A stretch of 64,000 bases of DNA. Origin: Thalassotalea sediminis. GTDB taxonomy: Bacteria > Pseudomonadota > Gammaproteobacteria > Enterobacterales > Alteromonadaceae. The notes beneath the pieces were generated by a model. The model was not told the origin of the DNA. It was given only the letters and a program-made list of their open reading frames with translations, and did not search any database. The position numbers and the translations under genes are program-made. The stretch lies in the NCBI RefSeq assembly GCF_030295915.1, contig NZ_AP027361.1, positions 2,604,001-2,668,000 of the forward strand, written 5' to 3'. Each line of letters starts with the position of its first letter. The stretch's first letter is position 1. This document shows positions 1 through 7,446 of this stretch, piece by piece.

Positions 1-622
1 TTAATGCTTCTTGAATAAGCTGTTCAAATGGACGTAAATCGTGCTGATATATATCAGAAAATGGACGTGGATCGACAGGCATCGCGATATGAGAATCTGC
101 TTGCACACTACCATGCCCAGGAAAGTGCTTAGCGGTGCATTTCATACCAGCAGAACGCATTCCATGAATAAATGCATTAGCTAGTGGAGTGATCTCTTCG
201 ATATTCTCAGAAAAAGCACGTTTTCCGATAACTTCACTTATTCCATTAACGTCAAGTACAGGAGCAAAACTAATATCTATGCCAACTGCCTGTACCTCCA
301 TCGCCATTAGCGCTCCAGCATTTTTTGCATGCGCAGACGCTAACGCTAACCTACCATCAGTGTTTTCAATAAAGCTTCCCATAGAAGGTATTTCTGAAAA
401 ACCGTCTCTGAAACGTTGAACGCGACCACCTTCATGATCAACACCAATTAAAAGCGGTTTGTTAGCTGCTTGCCTCAATTGAGTTATTAACTCAGTTAGT
501 TGGCTTATAGATTCAAAATTACGTGAAAAAAGAATTAACCCACCAACGAGTGGATGTTGAACAAGCTCTTTATCTTGTTCCGTAAGCGACGTGCCAAGCA
601 CGTCCATCATGATTGGACCCAT
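1..622 (-). CDS. nagZ: Beta-N-acetylhexosaminidase NagZ, 3' end outside the window
   Basis: Glycoside hydrolase family 3 enzyme that removes GlcNAc from anhydromuropeptides in cytoplasmic peptidoglycan recycling. About 207 codons are present; the C-terminal part lies beyond base 1. Reading the reverse strand from the ATG at 622-620 gives MGPIMMDVLGTSL, the usual NagZ N-terminus, then GVDHEGGRVQRFRDGF and, near bases 112-132, KHFPGHG followed by an ADSH loop carrying the Asp-His catalytic dyad of the family. No in-frame ATG lies upstream before the stop of the neighbouring regulator gene; the ribosome binding site is weak. It follows the PsrA-like regulator gene on the same strand with a 90-base gap, so the two are probably co-transcribed. 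Identity is very secure; only completeness is limited. Confidence 0.95.
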   Translation of the reverse strand, partial: MGPIMMDVLGTSLTEQDKELVQHPLVGGLILFSRNFESISQLTELITQLRQAANKPLLIGVDHEGGRVQRFRDGFSEIPSMGSFIENTDGRLALASAHAKNAGALMAMEVQAVGIDISFAPVLDVNGISEVIGKRAFSENIEEITPLANAFIHGMRSAGMKCTAKHFPGHGSVQADSHIAMPVDPRPFSDIYQHDLRPFEQLIQEAL

Positions 623-712
623 AATACCAAGTAAATTAAACAGTAATTTGGCTACTGTACCTAATATTGTGGCGTTGCAAAAGTTAAATTCAGCAACAAC
701 ATTCAACAATGA

Positions 713-1342
713 TTAGTTTTGCTGAAGTGGCGCACCTACTCCTGCGGAAACAAATGGAATAACTTTACGAATAACATCACTAATATCTAATGATTGTGCA
801 AAATCATTATGAGCAATATCAATTAATGCATCACTTGAAGACATAGTAAAAACAACAGTGCCCATAGTAAAATGTAGACGCCAAAAAATGTCTTCCGCCG
901 TTAATTCTGGATATGCACGTTGAACCGCTTCAACAAAGTGTGTAATAACGCCGGGGTACTGTGTAGTCAGAAACCAACGCAAAAAACCTTGGCTGTCTGT
1001 ATAGCCACGTCCTAATAATTGTAAAAATTTACTGGTGCCATTTTCTCGAAAAACATTTAACGATAATAAAGGCTCAATGAATGCGGAAAATACTTCAAGT
1101 AATGTCGGTTTTTGCGATTGCTGACAGACTAAAATTAGTGAATTTTCCAAATGCGGTGCCAACTCATTCATATATCGCGACATTACGGCCTTTATTAACT
1201 CTTTCTTAGAACCGAAATGATAGTTAACGGCAGCAAGATTTACGTCAGCGAGACTGGTGATCTCTCGCAACGACGTACCATTAAAGCCTTTATCGGCAAA
1301 TAGCGTTTCAGCCGCATCAAGTATTTTACTTTTTGTATCCAT
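713..1342 (-). CDS. psrA: TetR-family regulator, PsrA-like
   Basis: 209-residue TetR/AcrR repressor. The N-terminal helix-turn-helix (about residues 23-46) reads TSLREITSLADVNLAAVNYH, followed by FGSKKEL. This closely resembles PsrA, the long-chain fatty-acid-responsive regulator of pseudomonads and Shewanella that controls beta-oxidation genes. The C-terminal ligand domain is longer than in minimal TetR proteins. I start at the ATG at 1342, preceded by GGTGG, rather than at the in-frame GTG 12 bases earlier. Two palindromes of the AAAC-N4-GTTT type lie upstream (1380-1398 and 1751-1770), the form described for PsrA boxes, so autoregulation is likely. nagZ follows. The TetR class is certain; the PsrA name rests on motif similarity and could instead be a paralogue. 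Confidence 0.8.
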   Translation of the reverse strand: MDTKSKILDAAETLFADKGFNGTSLREITSLADVNLAAVNYHFGSKKELIKAVMSRYMNELAPHLENSLILVCQQSQKPTLLEVFSAFIEPLLSLNVFRENGTSKFLQLLGRGYTDSQGFLRWFLTTQYPGVITHFVEAVQRAYPELTAEDIFWRLHFTMGTVVFTMSSSDALIDIAHNDFAQSLDISDVIRKVIPFVSAGVGAPLQQN

Positions 1343-1379
1343 CAAAATTACCACCAGTTACTGCACAATTGAACAACAG

Positions 1380-1398
1380 TTTAAACAAGCGTTTTAAA
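1380..1398. promoter_or_regulatory. PsrA-type operator candidate upstream of psrA
   Basis: The sequence TTTAAACAAGCGTTTTAAA is an imperfect inverted repeat with the core AAAC-N4-GTTT, matching the spacing of PsrA boxes (G/C-AAAC-N2-4-GTTT-G/C). It sits 38 bases upstream of the regulator start codon, where an autoregulatory operator would lie. Binding is inferred, not shown. Confidence 0.5.
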
Positions 1399-1639
1399 TA
1401 ACGCAATCATGAAAATCTCAATAAATATTGTCACTATTTCCCTTTTGTAAAACAGAGGAGTACTCTATTTCAATGTCACCATTCAAAAAGTTGTACTGCT
1501 TGGTGGGATCTCAACATGCCTAGTAACCACTTCCTTGTCAAAACATGATGAAAAGAATCAAATATTCTTAAGAAATAAGCAATTACAAAATATTTTGAAA
1601 TAGCAGAAGATCCCAGTCAATATTTAGGTTATTATTTAA

Positions 1640-1743
1640 TCAACTCTTGTGAATGTATCGTTCAATACGCGGAAGTATTGACTGTGAGAGTGTTCTAAGT
1701 TTCATGAATTTTATTAGCCCGGCAGTCGCCGGGCTTTTTTTTG
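1640..1743 (+). ncRNA. Putative small RNA ending in a strong intrinsic terminator
   Basis: Both flanking genes point away from this gap, yet a strong plus-strand terminator ends here, so a plus-strand transcript of its own is implied. Just upstream is a perfect 7-bp hairpin (TCAATAC 1662-1668, loop GCGGAA, GTATTGA 1675-1681), and CTCT/AGAG at 1644-1647 and 1687-1690 could extend it. No open reading frame with a ribosome binding site fits. I could not place a convincing promoter, so the 5' end is a guess and could lie anywhere after about 1400. No known RNA family was recognised. Confidence 0.35.
1717..1742 (+). terminator. Intrinsic terminator between divergent genes
   Basis: Stem GCCCGGC (1717-1723) and GCCGGGC (1728-1734) with loop AGTC, followed by eight T. 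In the reverse direction there is no T run, so it acts on the plus strand only. No annotated plus-strand gene lies upstream of it in the gap. Confidence 0.9.
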
Positions 1744-1750
1744 TTCTAAC

Positions 1751-1774
1751 AAGTAAACAAACGTTTACTTTGAC
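1751..1774 (+). promoter_or_regulatory. Perfect palindrome overlapping a -35 element of the M2 peptidase gene
   Basis: AAGTAAAC-AAAC-GTTTACTT (1751-1770) has perfect 8-bp arms with the AAAC-N4-GTTT core of PsrA boxes. Its right edge runs into TTGACA at 1769-1774, a consensus -35. About 115 bases separate it from the peptidase start codon at 1889. A repressor bound here would block RNA polymerase. The neighbouring psrA-like gene is the obvious candidate regulator; this is inference. Confidence 0.5.
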
Positions 1775-1888
1775 ATAGTCAATAGACCATTGTTATCCCT
1801 ATTAATACCATGGCCTATTTGCACAACTATTAAAGATAAATATATTCTTTTATACTGAACTTAATTTACAACAAGTTAACAAGAAAGA

Positions 1889-3706
1889 ATGATGAAAAAA
1901 CACCTAAAAAAATCACTTATAGCACTTTGTGTTGCTGCCACTATTGCAGGCTGTAATAGCACGCCAGAACCAACAAATTCACTAACTGCAAAAGATGCAG
2001 AACAGTTTTTAAATAACGTTGAACAAGAGCTGATTCAATTAAATTTAGCGGGGGCGCGTGCGGCATGGATCAACGCTAATTTTATTACGCATGACACTAA
2101 TGCACTCGCAGCTGAAGCAGATCAAAAATCAACTGAAGCTGGTGTGCGCTTTGCCATGGAAGCTGCAAAATATGATGATGTTGATGTTACTGATGATCAA
2201 CGCAGAAAACTAAACTTACTTAAGCAAAGTTTAGTGATGCCAGCTCCCCAAGATAGTAAAAAGTCTGCAAAACTGGCGCAAATTGGTTCAGAACTTAACA
2301 GTATGTATGGCAGAGGTACTTATACCACTAAAACAGGTAAAACCTTAAGTTTAGGTGATATGACGTCAACAATGGCAACATCAAGAGATTATGATGAATT
2401 GTTAGAAATGTGGCAGGGGTGGCGTACCGTTAGTCCTGATATGAAATCACTTTTTATTGAACAAACTGAACTTGCTAATGAGGGTGCAAAAGGTCTTGGT
2501 TATAGCGATCTAGGTACCATGTGGCGCTCTAATTACGATATGCCAGCTGATGAATTTGCCCAAGAACTCGATCGGTTATGGCTGCAAGTAAAACCACTTT
2601 ATGAAGATCTACATTGTTATGTTAAAAATAAACTTGCTGATAAATATGGTGAAGACAAAGTACCTAATGACCAACCTATCCCAGCACATTTATTAGGCAA
2701 TATGTGGGCGCAAACTTGGGGGAATATTTATGACTTAGTTGCGCCTGAAAATGCAGACCCAGGATACGATGTTACTAAACAGTTAAAAGTACATAACTAC
2801 GACGAAATAAAAATGGTGAAAGGTGCCGAACACTTTTTCACTTCACTCGGTTTTGAGCCATTACCTGAAACGTTTTGGCAACGTTCATTATTCGTAAAAC
2901 CAGAAGACCGAGACGTTGTCTGCCACGCTTCAGCATGGAATTTAGACGCCAAAGACGATATACGCATAAAAATGTGTATTCAAAAAACAGGCGAAGAATT
3001 TAATGTTATTCATCATGAATTAGGACATAACTTTTATCAACGTGCTTATAAAAACCAGCCTACACTTTATCAAGGAAGTGCAAACGACGGTTTTCATGAA
3101 GCAATTGGCGATACTATTGCGCTTTCTGTAACGCCAAAGTATTTAAAAGAAATCGGCTTAATTGACAATATTCCAGATGAATCAAAAGATATTGGTCTGT
3201 TAATGAAGATGGCTTTAGATAAAGTTGCATTTATTCCCTTTGGTTTGCTAGTTGATCAATGGCGCTGGAAAGTTTACTCAGGCGAAATTACTCCAGAAAA
3301 CTACAATAAAGCATGGTGGGAGCTGCGTGAGAAATATCAAGGTATTGCCGCACCGATTGCGAGACCAGATAACGCGTTTGATCCAGGTGCAAAATATCAC
3401 GTTCCGGGCGGAGTTCCATACTCAAGGTACTTCCTAGCGCATATTCAGCAATTTGAATTTCATAAAGCACTTTGTGAAATTTCTGGCAATAAAGATCCAA
3501 TTCATCGTTGTTCAATTTACAACAACAAAGAAGCGGGTAAGGCACTCAATGAAGTATTAGAGATGGGGCAAAGTAAACCATGGCAAGAAGCCTATCAAGT
3601 ACTAACAGGTAAAGGCCAAATGGATGCAACGGCAATCTTAGATTACTTCGCACCATTACAAAAGTGGTTAAAAGCTAAAAACCAAGGTAAGCAATGCGGC
3701 ATTTAG
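1889..3706 (+). CDS. M2-family metallopeptidase (peptidyl-dipeptidase A / ACE-like) lipoprotein
   Basis: 605-residue zinc peptidase of family M2, relatives of angiotensin-converting enzyme, which release C-terminal dipeptides. The N-terminus is a lipoprotein signal ending in ATIAGC (Cys22), so the enzyme is anchored in the cell envelope. Zinc ligands are visible: HELGH at 376-380 and the third ligand Glu404 in GFHEAIGD. The C-terminal RYFLAHIQQFEFHKALC block also matches the family. Start ATG at 1889 has AAGAAAG just upstream. It is monocistronic: a divergent regulator lies upstream and a bidirectional terminator downstream. A palindrome overlaps its promoter (1751-1770). Bacterial M2 enzymes are common in marine gammaproteobacteria and are thought to help peptide use; the physiological substrate is unknown. 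Confidence 0.93.
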   Translation: MMKKHLKKSLIALCVAATIAGCNSTPEPTNSLTAKDAEQFLNNVEQELIQLNLAGARAAWINANFITHDTNALAAEADQKSTEAGVRFAMEAAKYDDVDVTDDQRRKLNLLKQSLVMPAPQDSKKSAKLAQIGSELNSMYGRGTYTTKTGKTLSLGDMTSTMATSRDYDELLEMWQGWRTVSPDMKSLFIEQTELANEGAKGLGYSDLGTMWRSNYDMPADEFAQELDRLWLQVKPLYEDLHCYVKNKLADKYGEDKVPNDQPIPAHLLGNMWAQTWGNIYDLVAPENADPGYDVTKQLKVHNYDEIKMVKGAEHFFTSLGFEPLPETFWQRSLFVKPEDRDVVCHASAWNLDAKDDIRIKMCIQKTGEEFNVIHHELGHNFYQRAYKNQPTLYQGSANDGFHEAIGDTIALSVTPKYLKEIGLIDNIPDESKDIGLLMKMALDKVAFIPFGLLVDQWRWKVYSGEITPENYNKAWWELREKYQGIAAPIARPDNAFDPGAKYHVPGGVPYSRYFLAHIQQFEFHKALCEISGNKDPIHRCSIYNNKEAGKALNEVLEMGQSKPWQEAYQVLTGKGQMDATAILDYFAPLQKWLKAKNQGKQCGI

Positions 3707-3779
3707 TCTGTTAAAAACGGCTTTTGCTTAATGCTTCGCTAAGCATTTCGTTGCAAACAAACATAGGCTCGTCAATAGC

Positions 3780-3810
3780 AAAAAAGGCGCTGTATTAAGC
3801 GCCTTTTTTA
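3780..3810. terminator. Bidirectional terminator between convergent genes
   Basis: AAAAAAGGCGC, loop TGTATTAA, GCGCCTTTTTT: A/T tracts on both sides let it serve both the peptidase gene (plus) and the GGDEF gene (minus). Confidence 0.88.
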
Positions 3811-3830
3811 TCATTATTGTTCAATGCATA

Positions 3831-4793
3831 TTACTGTTTAGGGTGCATCATCACTTTATTTCTTCCACTTTCTTTAGCACGGTATAAGGCCGCGTCTGCA
3901 CATTCAATCCAAGCTTCATAATTCTTTATACTGTCGTCAACTTCGGCTATCCCTAGACTAATGGTGTACCTAACTTCGATATCATTATGCTTAACTACGG
4001 CTTGCTCTATTTCTTCTCGTAATCGATCAGCAAATACTTTTGCATTTTCGAGACAAGTATCAGCTAATAATATTGAAAACTCCTCACCGCCATAGCGTCC
4101 AGATATATCAGTTTCTCGAACGTGTTGACGAATGATACCTGATAGGTGGCGAATTACATCATCGCCAACCATATGACCATAGCTGTCGTTGACCTTTTTA
4201 AAATGATCTATATCAATCATCACCAAACAACTCGGATGTTGACTACGCGTCCACCGTTTATATTCTGACTGTAAACAACGTTCCCAATGTGTTCGATTAA
4301 ATAATTTTGTTAAGCCATCCGTTTGGCTTAATATTGCTAACTCAGTATTGGCTTGTTCTAAGTCTTGTTTATGAACAGCGTTATCAGTCACATCATAAAC
4401 AATCAAACATAAATGTGTAACTTCCCCAGTTGAAGACATCAGCGGGATAAACGTAGTATTCTGATACATGTAATCGGCAGTTCCTGTAATAGGCCGATAA
4501 TTCTGAAATTTAAATAAGTAAGGTCGCTGTTCCCAAATTGTAAAAGCCTTATTTTTTAACATAAAAACAGACTCAGATTTGCGAATAAACCATTCTTTAG
4601 GGATTTCTTCAAATAGTGAAAACAATGACTTGTCTTTTACCTCTCTTGGTAACAGACCACTGTGGTTTTCCATAAAACCATTCCATATTTGAACATTATA
4701 CTGCCGATCAAGAACAACCAGTCCCACATCAATGGTGTGTAGCATTTCCATCAGCCAGTGTAATTCATTAATTTGTTCAGTTTCTAATGACAT
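3831..4793 (-). CDS. PAS-GGDEF diguanylate cyclase
   Basis: 320 residues, no membrane segment. An N-terminal PAS domain (about 10-130, LHTIDVGLVVLDRQYNVQIW) is joined by a coiled-coil linker to a GGDEF domain. The active-site motif RYGGEEF lies near residue 235 and an inhibitory-site RETD (RxxD) sits at the usual place just before it, so the enzyme should make cyclic-di-GMP and be product-inhibited. It starts 3 bases after the stop of the CheC-type response regulator gene upstream, so the two are translated from one message and probably form one signalling pair. The signal sensed by the PAS domain is not evident. Confidence 0.92.
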   Translation of the reverse strand: MSLETEQINELHWLMEMLHTIDVGLVVLDRQYNVQIWNGFMENHSGLLPREVKDKSLFSLFEEIPKEWFIRKSESVFMLKNKAFTIWEQRPYLFKFQNYRPITGTADYMYQNTTFIPLMSSTGEVTHLCLIVYDVTDNAVHKQDLEQANTELAILSQTDGLTKLFNRTHWERCLQSEYKRWTRSQHPSCLVMIDIDHFKKVNDSYGHMVGDDVIRHLSGIIRQHVRETDISGRYGGEEFSILLADTCLENAKVFADRLREEIEQAVVKHNDIEVRYTISLGIAEVDDSIKNYEAWIECADAALYRAKESGRNKVMMHPKQ

Positions 4794-4796
4794 TAT

Positions 4797-5879
4797 TTAA
4801 TCCAGCAGATAAGCAATTTTATTATTTAACGTATTCATTGAGTTTTCAGTAAACAATAACAACAAGTCACATTTGATAGGATAGTTCTCAATACCATAGC
4901 TTATTTCAATCGCTAATGTTCTGCGCCACTTAGTTGAATTAGTGGCTATCAACTCAGAAATTTTACGGTGCTGTCCTAACACAACAGGATGCCCTTGACT
5001 AAATGGCATATCAAGTTGCTCAGATACACCTTTTAAACAAGCACCAATTAAGACATTTGCCAAATCCATTAACAACTCAAGTTCAGTTGTGTCATCAATT
5101 TCGTACTGATAATTCATCAATGCAGCAACATCTTTAAAACTAGAGTCGTTTAGAATAAGTAACGCTTCACCAGAAATACCGGCACCGATAAAACCCTGAC
5201 AAATACCTGATGTACTCTCATGAGCTTCGATAGCTGATAATGCCATCGACAATTCACTTACCTCAATTAAATTCACATTAGGGATTGGCAAAACAACAAA
5301 AACATCAAGTAAACGTGCTAATAAATCGCCCGCCTGCCCCATTGCTACATTGGCAATTTCTTGATAACAATCACGTAAATCACTGTCTAGCGACACCACT
5401 TGAGGTTTAGTTTCAAACTCTTCTTCTATTGGTTTAACAGGTGCCTTTAACGGTTCAAGTATAAACTTTTCAGTGTTACTACTTTCGACAGGTTCAGTAC
5501 AAATATCGTCAGGGTTATAAACGCCGAATGATTTAAGAATGCCTGTTAACTTGTCTTTGTTAATGGGTTTTTGAATGAAATCGAGAGCGCCTAAGCTGGT
5601 TACACGTTGGTGAGCTTCAGGTTGAATATCACCAGAAATAACAATAACCAAAGTTGGTAAATCTTGCTTTACAATAGACTCCAAGACTTGATAACCATCC
5701 ATTTCTGGCATATTTAAATCTAAAAACAGCACATCTCCCTTGCCTTGTTTTATTAAATCAATGGCTTCCAGTCCATTCGTCGCAAAGCTAATATCAACAT
5801 CCCAGCCATCTGGCAAAGATCTCGCTACCTGCTTTCGCGCCATATTTGAATCATCACAAATTAACAAAGGTGTTGGCAT
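4797..5879 (-). CDS. Response regulator with C-terminal CheC-like domain
   Basis: 360 residues. Residues 1-120 form a receiver with the acidic pocket ICDDS, phosphoacceptor Asp54 (LFLDLNMPEMDG), Ser82 and Lys104. After an acidic Pro/Glu-rich linker, residues about 155-355 resemble CheC/CheX phosphatases, with the two signature helices: EIANVAMGQAGDLLA and DLANVLIGACLKG, each carrying the acidic-xx-Asn pattern of the phosphatase active site. Such proteins may remove phosphate from a receiver. I start at ATG 5879 (MPTPLLICDD) with GATGAG upstream, because the earlier in-frame ATG at 5897 lacks a site and lies outside the domain. Followed after 3 bases by the GGDEF gene. The partner kinase is not in the window. 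Confidence 0.85.
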   Translation of the reverse strand: MPTPLLICDDSNMARKQVARSLPDGWDVDISFATNGLEAIDLIKQGKGDVLFLDLNMPEMDGYQVLESIVKQDLPTLVIVISGDIQPEAHQRVTSLGALDFIQKPINKDKLTGILKSFGVYNPDDICTEPVESSNTEKFILEPLKAPVKPIEEEFETKPQVVSLDSDLRDCYQEIANVAMGQAGDLLARLLDVFVVLPIPNVNLIEVSELSMALSAIEAHESTSGICQGFIGAGISGEALLILNDSSFKDVAALMNYQYEIDDTTELELLMDLANVLIGACLKGVSEQLDMPFSQGHPVVLGQHRKISELIATNSTKWRRTLAIEISYGIENYPIKCDLLLLFTENSMNTLNNKIAYLLD

Positions 5880-6048
5880 AAAAAACTCATCTAACACATG
5901 GATATTTTAACAAAAAACGCTGTCGCTATTTTAAAGCTCTCTCTGCTATAACAATAGATACAAATCAATAAAAACACTATTTATTCGCAATTTATTTTTG
6001 TCACAGGTAGTATTTTATCTCTAACACATTAACGATAAATAAAGTCAC

Positions 6049-6675
6049 ATGAAAATAGCAACTTATACGAGTACATTTGTACTGCTTACAAGCTTATCAT
6101 TAACTGCTCATTCAGACACAATGCCATCACAATCTTTAACCGAATCTTATGATTTAGTAAAAGCAGGCGATAAATATATCACGCTACTCGGTGATCAAGT
6201 AAATGTTGGCAGCCAAGCGCCTTCATTTAAAGTGGTTGACGAAATGTTTTCCCCGGTAACGCTAAGCGAGTTTGCTGGTAAACCGCTATTAATATCTGTT
6301 GTACCTAGTTTAGATACAGGGGTGTGCTCTATTCAAACCAAACGTTTTAACGAAGAGGCGGCAAAATTAGGTGATGATTTAACACTACTAACGATTAGCA
6401 ATGATCTGCCGTATGCGCAAAAGCGATTCTGTAAAGATGAGAATATTGAACAGTTACAAGTATTATCGGATAGCGTTTGGCGTGAATTTGGTAAAAATTA
6501 TGGCTTGCTAATCAAAGATATGGGGTTACTCACGCGCGCCATTTTCGTTATTGATGCTAGCGGTAAAATCACCTACAAAGAACTTGTTGCTAATATTTCA
6601 CAACATCCAAATTACGAAGCTGCACTAGCGGCATTACAAGAAGTAAGTAAAACAAGCGAAGAAAATAAAAATTAA
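6049..6675 (+). CDS. tpx: Thiol peroxidase (Tpx type) with signal peptide
   Basis: 208-residue atypical 2-Cys peroxiredoxin that reduces alkyl hydroperoxides and hydrogen peroxide, recycled by thioredoxin-like donors. Peroxidatic Cys93 is in PSLDTGVCS with Thr90 placed as in Tpx, and resolving Cys128 is in AQKRFCKD. The first 22 residues form a signal peptide (hydrophobic TSTFVLLTSLSLTAHS), which cytoplasmic Tpx lacks, and the core starts about 40 residues later than in E. coli Tpx; export to the periplasm is inferred. An overlapping short C-terminal tail is extra. Divergent from the CheC regulator gene; the next gene downstream has its own promoter. Confidence 0.9.
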   Translation: MKIATYTSTFVLLTSLSLTAHSDTMPSQSLTESYDLVKAGDKYITLLGDQVNVGSQAPSFKVVDEMFSPVTLSEFAGKPLLISVVPSLDTGVCSIQTKRFNEEAAKLGDDLTLLTISNDLPYAQKRFCKDENIEQLQVLSDSVWREFGKNYGLLIKDMGLLTRAIFVIDASGKITYKELVANISQHPNYEAALAALQEVSKTSEENKN

Positions 6676-6731
6676 TTAACCCTTTTATTTCAATGATATA
6701 TAAATAAATTTAAAATAAATTTATATTTTTT

Positions 6732-6759
6732 CTTGAAATACATTTCTTCATCCCTATCT
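6732..6759 (+). promoter_or_regulatory. Sigma-32 (heat shock) promoter of the hsp20 gene
   Basis: CTTGAAA (6732-6738), 13-base spacer, CCCTATCT (6752-6759). The heat-shock consensus is CTTGAAA-N13-17-CCCCATnT, so only one defined position differs. Transcription would begin near 6766, giving a leader of about 160 bases. Confidence 0.75.
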
Positions 6760-6760
6760 C

Positions 6761-6793
6761 TTAATTGTAGTCGCCATATGGGGCTACAATTAA
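6761..6793 (+). other. First hairpin of the hsp20 leader
   Basis: TTAATTGTAG (6761-6770) and CTACAATTAA (6784-6793) pair perfectly over 10 bp around a loop of 13 bases. It lies at the predicted 5' end of the heat-shock message; ROSE leaders usually carry such a protective upstream stem. Confidence 0.55.
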
Positions 6794-6900
6794 CCGCCTG
6801 TTCAATATAGAAAGGCACAATATTAGAAGTTATGCATGTACTAATGAAATACGCGGCGGATTTTCCGGGCGACATTCAGAGCACAACTTCATTTAAACAC

Positions 6901-6922
6901 ATATTGCTTAAAGAAAGGATAT
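6901..6922 (+). promoter_or_regulatory. ROSE-type RNA thermometer hairpin over the hsp20 ribosome binding site
   Basis: AUAUUGCUU (6901-6909) can pair with AAGGAUAU (6915-6922), hiding the AGGA Shine-Dalgarno that lies 8 bases before the ATG at 6928. The left arm contains UUGCU, the ROSE consensus UYGCU: it gives U-G, a G-G mismatch (6906-6917) and a bulged C (6907), exactly the weak geometry that melts on warming. Pairing was done by hand. Confidence 0.7.
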
Positions 6923-6927
6923 GAATT

Positions 6928-7383
6928 ATGCGTACAAATACAGATTTCAGCCCATTATACCGTTCATTTATTGGATTCGACCACTTAGCGGGTTTACTAG
7001 ACAAAGCCTCTCGTGCAGACAAACAGTCATCTTATCCTCCATATAACATCGAATTGCTCGCAGACGACCAATATCGAATTACTATGGCTGTTGCAGGTTT
7101 TGCCGAAGAAGAGCTAGAAATTCAATCAGAACATAACAATTTAGTTATCACTGGCACCAAAAGCGGCAGTAGTGATAAAACAGAACGAAAATTTTTACAC
7201 CAAGGCATTGCAGATCGCAACTTTGAGCGAAAATTTCAATTAGGTGATCATGTTAAGGTTATTGGTGCCTTTATGGAAAACGGCTTGCTTCATGTTGATT
7301 TACAACGTGAAATACCAGAAGCCCTTAAACCAAGAAAAATTGCAATAAATGGCAAAAGCCTATTAAACGATAAGACAAACTAA
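6928..7383 (+). CDS. Small heat shock protein, Hsp20/IbpA family
   Basis: 151-residue ATP-independent chaperone that holds unfolding proteins. The alpha-crystallin domain spans about residues 35-130, with the typical YRITMAVAGFAEEELEI and NNLVITG strands and a short C-terminal tail whose IAIN region could act as the I-x-I oligomerisation motif. The N-terminus MRTNTDFSPLYRSFIGFDH matches IbpA-type proteins. A sigma-32-like promoter and a ROSE-type thermometer control it, and an intrinsic terminator follows, so it is a single-gene heat shock unit. RBS AAGGA 8 bases before the ATG. Confidence 0.93.
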   Translation: MRTNTDFSPLYRSFIGFDHLAGLLDKASRADKQSSYPPYNIELLADDQYRITMAVAGFAEEELEIQSEHNNLVITGTKSGSSDKTERKFLHQGIADRNFERKFQLGDHVKVIGAFMENGLLHVDLQREIPEALKPRKIAINGKSLLNDKTN

Positions 7384-7415
7384 ATTTAAACTAACTGATT
7401 TTCTCCTTATTTTTT

Positions 7416-7440
7416 GCCCGGTATTACGCCGGGCTTTTTT
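7416..7440 (+). terminator. Terminator of the hsp20 gene
   Basis: GCCCGG (7416-7421), loop, CCGGGC (7429-7434), then TTTTTT. No T tract follows on the opposite strand, so it serves the plus-strand gene only. Confidence 0.88.
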
Positions 7441-7446
7441 GTACCT

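Noticed and set aside
6690..6875. 61-residue minus-strand ORF
   Set aside because: Lies antisense to the heat-shock promoter and leader, which explain the sequence better.
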